Assembly: GCA_025363325.1 (NCBI GenBank)
Contig: JANYEF010000170.1
Location: 1-7,077 of the forward strand
Direction: 5' to 3'
From: Nitrospira sp.
GTDB lineage: Bacteria > Nitrospirota > Nitrospiria > Nitrospirales > Nitrospiraceae
DNA length: 7,077 nt
Shown here: piece after piece, positions 5,499 to 7,077 of the stretch
Numbering within the stretch: the first letter of the stretch is position 1
Layout of the letters: each line of letters begins with the position of its first letter
Notes under the pieces: generated by a model
What the model was told of the DNA's origin: nothing
The model's input: only the letters and a program-made list of their open reading frames with translations
Databases searched by the model: none
Translations under genes and position numbers: made by a program

Positions 5499-5770
5499 GC
5501 GGTGCGAACCTTCTTTTTGACGCGTGTGGCTTTGTAGTCAGCGAGCCGCATGGTTCGGCCCTCGCGGATATCCTTGAGGCCTTCTTCGATTTTCTTCCGA
5601 AGTGTCGGGCTGTAGGCCAACAAGGCATCCTCAATATCGTCTTCTGTCACCGGCACCAGCATCGCCGTAGGCCGCCCATGGGTGGTCACAAGCACGGTGT
5701 TGCCTCGCTCAACGGTTCTGAGCATCTCGGATGTCTTGGCCTTGAGTTCGCGAACACTTGTGAATTTCAT
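5495..5770 (-). CDS. Phd/YefM-family antitoxin (antitoxin of pair 2)
   Basis: This antitoxin has 91 residues. The Phd/YefM N-terminal domain is visible as FTSVRELKAKTSEMLRTVERGNTVLVTTHGRPTAMLVPVTEDDIED (3-48), with the T-HGRP turn typical of the family. The basic C-terminus (KEEG to VKKKVRT) would contact the toxin. ATG 5770 is preceded by AAGGA (minus strand, about 5775-5779) at short spacing, which supports this start. It is the promoter-proximal gene of a two-gene operon and is likely the DNA-binding repressor. It shares the family with the pair 1 antitoxin but little detailed sequence. Confidence 0.9.
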   Translation of the reverse strand: MKFTSVRELKAKTSEMLRTVERGNTVLVTTHGRPTAMLVPVTEDDIEDALLAYSPTLRKKIEEGLKDIREGRTMRLADYKATRVKKKVRTA

Positions 5771-5793
5771 GGGTTCCTTTTATGTAGTTGCAA

Positions 5794-5803
5794 GTGGGAC
5801 CAC
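5794..5803. promoter_or_regulatory. Candidate operator of pair 2
   Basis: GTGGGACCAC is an inverted repeat (GTGG, two bases, CCAC) abutting the -10 box at the predicted transcription start. It sits where the pair 1 palindrome sits and shares the minus-strand core TGTGGTC with it. It is short, so the assignment rests mainly on position. Confidence 0.4.
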
Positions 5804-5832
5804 ATCATAAATTCAGATGGAGACGGAGTCAA
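5804..5832 (-). promoter_or_regulatory. Promoter of toxin-antitoxin pair 2
   Basis: On the minus strand, -35 TTGACT (5832-5827) and -10 TATGAT (5809-5804, five of six to consensus) are separated by exactly 17 bases. Transcription would start near 5797, leaving a leader of about 27 bases. The layout matches the promoter of pair 1. Confidence 0.65.
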
Positions 5833-5960
5833 GGGATCGTGGGCAGGTTGGAGGAAGAACGAGGTGGCTTTCTCATTTTGCCATCCTCCTTCAGGATGCG
5901 GGAAGACCATTTCGGCACAGCAGAATTTTGATGGCTTGCACGTCTGGGACGAGCCCGGTC

Positions 5961-6050
5961 TGTCTGGTTATCTGGTCTGTCTGGTCCATCTGGTTAGTCT
6001 TTTGCAACCAAACAGACCAGACAGACCGAATAGACCACATGAACAAGACA
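5961..6050. repeat. Mirrored 9-bp repeat array 1 (hairpin)
   Basis: Four units of TRTCTGGTT type (5961-5995; one is 8 bases) are followed by a 10-base loop (5996-6005) and five units of the reverse complement AACCAGAYA type (6006-6050), decaying to the right. Nearest the loop, 5974-5995 pairs with 6006-6027 at 19 of 22 positions. The hairpin begins 46 bases beyond the stop of the small secreted-protein gene (minus strand) and could end its transcript. It lacks a clean U-tract on that strand. Confidence 0.8.
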
Positions 6051-6072
6051 GGCTGGCACAGCGCCCCACTTG

Positions 6073-6441
6073 TTACTGTGCGTGACCCGTCAGCTCGCCG
6101 AAGAGGTTTCGGAGATTTTCAGTGTTGGGACTGTTCTTCATGGTGGCGTTGATGTCGTCGAGTAGGTGGCCGGCTTCCGGGTTGATGGATTTGATGGTTT
6201 GCTGAAGGTTGCCTGACATCAATTCTCGCTGAATCTGGGCGTCGGTGATTTTCCCGTCATTGATGTTCTGTTGTAACATCTGGGCAAGCTGCTGGAGCTT
6301 GGCGCGGACATCGGAGGGTAGCGCATCCAGGATGCCTGACGTATTCTGCGGCAGATGGTCGCCGGGAGCCATTTGCGCGTCGGCCTCTGCAAATAGAAAT
6401 ACACAGCATGCGATTGTGAGTAGTGCGGTCCATCGTGCCAT
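6073..6441 (-). CDS. Small secreted helical protein, unknown function
   Basis: I do not recognise a family. The 122-residue product begins with a typical signal peptide (MARWTALLTIACCVFLFAEADA, residues 1-22, with a likely cut after ADA). The mature part is polar and helical: DVRAKLQQLAQMLQQNINDGKITDAQIQREL (44-74) and a second helical stretch, PEAGHLLDDINATMKNSPNTENLRNLFGEL (88-117). There is only one Cys pair, and it is inside the signal peptide. ATG 6441 was chosen because AAGGAGG (minus strand, about 6447-6453) lies 5-6 bases upstream. The longer frame to 6627 would translate the repeat array as a hydrophobic run (LVCLVIWFVW...) and is rejected. The gene sits alone between two mirrored repeat arrays. 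A periplasmic or secreted role is inferred from the signal peptide only. Confidence 0.8.
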   Translation of the reverse strand: MARWTALLTIACCVFLFAEADAQMAPGDHLPQNTSGILDALPSDVRAKLQQLAQMLQQNINDGKITDAQIQRELMSGNLQQTIKSINPEAGHLLDDINATMKNSPNTENLRNLFGELTGHAQ

Positions 6442-6466
6442 AGTTCGCCTCCTTGTCTGTATCGTT

Positions 6467-6573
6467 AATTTGGTTGCGTGGTTTGTCTTGTTTATTTGGT
6501 TGAGCCAGACTAACCAGATAAACCAAATTAACCAGATAGGCCAGACAAACCAGATAACCAGACAGACCAGACT
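6467..6573. repeat. Mirrored 9-bp repeat array 2 (hairpin)
   Basis: Four TRTCTGGTT-type units (6467-6501; one is 8 bases) are followed by a 10-base loop (6502-6511) and seven AACCAGAYA-type units (6512-6573; one is 8 bases). Next to the loop, 6491-6501 pairs with 6512-6522 at 10 of 11 positions. The last unit runs into the stop codon of the gene ending at 6572, so the array follows that gene directly and lies in the upstream region of the secreted-protein gene. It has the same design and loop length as array 1. Confidence 0.82.
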
Positions 6574-7077
6574 ACTCGTTCGATTCGAGGCTCGACGGGG
6601 TCTTGTTGAGTACTGTTGCGGTGGCACGGGAGAGGGCTTCGTCGTATGAATGGTCGAGAGTATAGACGCGAAATTGAACTAATCGGGTGGGCAGCAGGTC
6701 GAGAAATTCTTCTAATGGGTCAGTCGAGATGCCTTTGGTGCTAGGGTCATACACATAGAGGGGGCTGCCGCGCCGGTCTTTTGGGTCTGGCCGTGGGTCG
6801 ATCGGCGCCATGTCGACACGGAACTCCACTTTTTTGAGCTTTGCCGGCAATTCTTTCTTGATCTGTTCTTCGAAGTGCTCGTGGCTGGGAAAGTCCATGC
6901 CGCGTTCCTGGCCCTTTTCTTTGAGCACGGCACTGTAGGCCATTTTCCATTTTACGTCGCGGACGAGAATCCGCTGCCATTCCGCACCCAGGCGCCGCTC
7001 GGCGGCATGGCGAGAGGTCTTCCATCCCCGTACCTGTTCAAGCAAGGACCAGTCGGTCAGTGTCAGGTACTCGTCCA
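6572..7077 (-). CDS. Probable HD-domain phosphohydrolase, C-terminal part (5' end outside window)
   Basis: The frame is open from the right edge to the TAG at 6574-6572 and gives about 168 residues. It starts in family sequence (DEYLTLTDWSLLEQVRGW), which resembles the C-terminal region of HD-superfamily phosphohydrolases (COG1078, dGTPase/SAMHD1-like), where a LTD..L...I..W stretch follows the catalytic HD domain. The TTG at 7045 is therefore not the true start. The metal-binding H...HD residues lie outside the window, so activity cannot be checked. The rest (EFRVDMAPIDPRPDPKDRRGSPLYVYD, then LVQFRVYTLDHSYDEAL) is consistent with the family's C-terminal domain. The stop overlaps the last unit of repeat array 2. 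The substrate may be a nucleotide, but this is an inference from the family. Confidence 0.7.
   Translation of the reverse strand, partial: DEYLTLTDWSLLEQVRGWKTSRHAAERRLGAEWQRILVRDVKWKMAYSAVLKEKGQERGMDFPSHEHFEEQIKKELPAKLKKVEFRVDMAPIDPRPDPKDRRGSPLYVYDPSTKGISTDPLEEFLDLLPTRLVQFRVYTLDHSYDEALSRATATVLNKTPSSLESNE

Noticed and set aside
5961..6050. CRISPR array
   Set aside because: Units are 9 bases, degenerate, contiguous with no spacers, and reverse direction at a central loop.
6442..6627. N-terminal extension of the secreted-protein frame to 6627, rich in Leu, Val, Ile and Trp
   Set aside because: The hydrophobic run is the translation of the 9-bp repeat array; a ribosome binding site and signal peptide fit ATG 6441 instead.

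Overview
The window looks like a piece of a Nitrospira-like (Nitrospirota) chromosome. The main reason is a Pup-protein ligase (PafA) gene. The Pup-proteasome pathway is best known from Actinobacteria, but Nitrospira also carries it. Degenerate intergenic repeats built on AACCAGAYA, of a kind I associate with Nitrospira, point the same way. Taxonomy is an inference; no 16S or ribosomal marker is present.

Layout. Positions 1-1817 (+ strand) hold the 3' part of pafA, overlapping by 4 bases a secreted M23 (LytM) metallopeptidase gene. Positions 1818-3806 are accessory DNA: a hicB-hicA toxin-antitoxin pair (+), a phd/relE-type pair (-), and intergenic DNA with diverged dispersed repeats and a large imperfect inverted repeat at 3539-3711. 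Positions 3807-4742 (-) encode a 311-residue protein resembling the STM4504/CBY_0614 family, with an AbiJ-like/Abi_C (HEPN) C-terminus, a likely abortive-infection effector. Just upstream of it on the same strand (4821-4897) is a degenerate tRNA-Arg(CCT), a plausible old integration site. Positions 4898-5231 hold no convincing gene. Positions 5232-5770 (-) are a second phd/relE-type pair. Positions 5961-6573 hold a small secreted protein gene flanked by two mirrored 9-bp repeat arrays. Positions 6572-7077 (-) are the 3' end of a probable HD-domain phosphohydrolase gene that runs off the window.

How the parts work together. The left end is housekeeping: protein tagging for proteasomal degradation, and a cell-wall hydrolase. 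The middle is a small defence and stress island of three toxin-antitoxin pairs and one HEPN effector beside a tRNA remnant. Both phd/relE operons show the same control layout: a sigma70-type promoter with a 17-bp spacer, an inverted repeat at the predicted transcription start, and a 4-base GTGA overlap coupling toxin to antitoxin translation. The right end returns to chromosomal genes separated by hairpin-forming repeats.
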